A stretch of 14,136 nucleotides of DNA from an uncultured Bacilli bacterium (lineage in GTDB: Bacteria; Bacillota_I; Bacilli_A; RF39; UBA660): positions 1 to 14,136 of the forward strand of contig CAJTUR010000028.1 in NCBI GenBank assembly GCA_910579535.1, read 5' to 3'. Below are positions 13,300-14,136 of the stretch, piece by piece. Positions within the stretch are counted from its first letter, which is position 1, and each line of letters begins with the position of its first letter. The notes beneath the pieces were generated by a model. The model was not told the DNA's origin. It searched no databases and saw only the letters and a list, made by a program, of their open reading frames with translations. Made by a program: the position numbers and the translations under genes.

Positions 13300-13347
13300 A
13301 TGAGTGATAAATACGATAGATTAAAAAAAATTTTATTGGAGGAATAA
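13300..13347 (+). CDS. Possible 15-codon mini-ORF before rluB
   Basis: ATG at 13300 begins MSDKYDRLKKILLEE and stops at TAA 13345-13347. It starts 2 nt after the RluA-type stop and ends 1 nt before the rluB-type ATG. Its last sense codons (TTG GAG GAA) contain the strong SD of that gene. It has no SD itself. Filling the gap exactly suggests either a coupling leader peptide or a gene-end remnant; chance is also possible. Confidence 0.3.
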   Translation: MSDKYDRLKKILLEE

Positions 13348-13348
13348 T

Positions 13349-14056
13349 ATGGAACGATTACAAAAAGTGATAGCAAGTACAGGACTAACATCTAGAAGAA
13401 AAGCGGAAGACTTAATAAAAAATGGCAAAGTTAAAGTAAATGGAAAAATAGTAACAGAACTTGGAACCAAAGTGGAAACGAGTGATGTAATTGAAGTGGA
13501 AAATAAAGTTTTAGAAAAAACAGATCGAAAATATTACTTTATGTTAAACAAACCTCGTGGCTTTATTTCAAGTTGTGAAGATGAGAAAAACAGAAAAACG
13601 GTTGTAGATTTAATTGGAATAGAAGCAAGAATTTATCCTATTGGTAGATTAGATTACGATACTACAGGTTTAATCCTTTTAACCAACGATGGAGAATTAA
13701 CGAATATTTTAACTCACCCTAAAAATGAAGTTCCAAAAACTTATATTGCTAAAATTGAAGGCAATCTAACTCCCGAGGAATTTTATCGCTTAAAAAAAGG
13801 TGTCGTAATAGAAAATAGAAAAGTAATTCCAGAATTTATAAAAATAAGAAAAAAATCAGAGAATTCAGATATCATAGAAATTACGATTGTTGAAGGAAGA
13901 AATCACATTGTAAAAAAAATATTTGAAAGTGTGAATCACGCGGTTATAAAATTAAAAAGAGAAAAATATGGTTTTTTAACACTGGGAAATTTAGAGTCAG
14001 GTGAATTTAGAGAATTAAGCATAAAAGAAGTAAAAAAATTATATAGTTACAAATAA
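13349..14056 (+). CDS. rluB: RsuA/RluB-family pseudouridine synthase with S4 domain
   Basis: The 235-aa protein has an N-terminal S4 RNA-binding domain (1-48: MERLQKVIASTG, SRRKAEDLI, GKVKVNG) followed by the RsuA-type catalytic domain. NKPRGFISS is at 67-75, the catalytic GRLDYDTTGLILLTNDGE at 99-116 with D102, the KTYIAKIEG block at 130-138, and EGRNHIVKKIF at 182-192. The last motif usually reads EGRNRQVRRM, so several basic residues are replaced. Most Firmicutes proteins of this type modify 23S rRNA (RluB), but RsuA- or RluE-like specificity cannot be excluded, so the symbol is provisional. A strong SD (GGAGG at 13338-13342) precedes the ATG by 6 nt. It is the last gene of the operon. The common scpA-scpB neighbours are not present. 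Confidence 0.88.
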   Translation: MERLQKVIASTGLTSRRKAEDLIKNGKVKVNGKIVTELGTKVETSDVIEVENKVLEKTDRKYYFMLNKPRGFISSCEDEKNRKTVVDLIGIEARIYPIGRLDYDTTGLILLTNDGELTNILTHPKNEVPKTYIAKIEGNLTPEEFYRLKKGVVIENRKVIPEFIKIRKKSENSDIIEITIVEGRNHIVKKIFESVNHAVIKLKREKYGFLTLGNLESGEFRELSIKEVKKLYSYK

Positions 14057-14074
14057 GTGTGAGAGCTTATTTTT
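14051..14074 (+). terminator. Weak intrinsic terminator after rluB
   Basis: AAATAAG (14051-14057) pairs with CTTATTT (14066-14072) around an 8-nt loop, with a short T-run at the end. The stem includes the stop codon. It is A/T-rich and only 7 bp, so termination may be partial. Confidence 0.5.
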
Positions 14075-14077
14075 ATA

Positions 14078-14106
14078 TTGTTAAAAAATGGTAAGTGATA
14101 TATAAT
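14078..14106 (+). promoter_or_regulatory. Promoter for the next gene beyond the right edge
   Basis: TTGTTA (14078-14083, 4 of 6) is separated by 17 bp from TATAAT (14101-14106). The gene it drives starts outside the window; the last 30 bp contain no start codon with an SD. Confidence 0.6.
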
Positions 14107-14136
14107 TGAATTACAAATAAGGTAAGAACTTTATTT

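Noticed and set aside
1..14136. CRISPR arrays, tRNA or rRNA genes, riboswitches, insertion sequences
   Set aside because: No regularly spaced repeats, cloverleaf, transposase or long conserved leader found; all gaps are shorter than 300 bp.

Overview
The window looks like a chromosomal segment of a low-GC Gram-positive bacterium of the Bacilli / RF39 / Erysipelotrichia / Acholeplasma kind. Three things suggest this: A/T-rich codons and intergenic DNA, Shine-Dalgarno sequences of the AAGGAGG type, and families typical of Firmicutes (cardiolipin synthase with membrane segments, GH25 lysozyme, DUF4474, a YnbB-like PLP enzyme). TGA serves as a stop (ends of mcrB, the SDR gene and the 81-aa gene) and Trp is TGG, so this is genetic code 11, not the Mycoplasma code. 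The species cannot be named from the sequence alone.

Layout. (1) 98-4057, plus strand: an extended -10 promoter drives a cardiolipin synthase gene and a ten-helix P-type cation ATPase gene, closed by a bidirectional terminator shared with the convergent gene. (2) 4039-4932, minus strand: a DUF4474 protein with an N-terminal membrane anchor; about 100 bp of divergent promoter DNA separates it from a plus-strand GH25 muramidase (5043-5861) that has no signal peptide and has its own terminator. (3) 6096-9397: a self-contained modification-dependent (type IV) restriction unit with its own promoter and terminator. It encodes an McrB-type GTPase whose N-terminal half is an unfamiliar helical module plus an EVE (PUA-like) domain instead of the E. 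coli McrB DNA-binding domain, an McrC-type nuclease subunit coupled by ATGA, and a small acidic 81-aa protein as third cistron. (4) 9405-14072: a tightly packed operon with a short-chain dehydrogenase, an unrecognised 151-aa protein, a 212-aa HEXXH protein, a YnbB-type 'methionine gamma-lyase family' PLP protein, an RluA-type pseudouridine synthase, a possible 15-codon mini-ORF, and an RsuA/RluB-type pseudouridine synthase. A promoter for the next gene lies at the right edge.

The most unusual signal is around the 212-aa HEXXH gene. The last ~57 bp of the preceding gene recur as an imperfect direct copy just after it, with 20 bp identical at the end, so that the copy still ends in an ATGA overlap with the PLP-enzyme gene. 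This looks like a gene insertion or duplication scar at a translational-coupling junction, or a truncated reading frame. The other points worth a look are the EVE-McrB architecture with its small third cistron, and the start-site conflict of the lysozyme gene. I saw no tRNA, rRNA, CRISPR array, insertion sequence or recognisable riboswitch.
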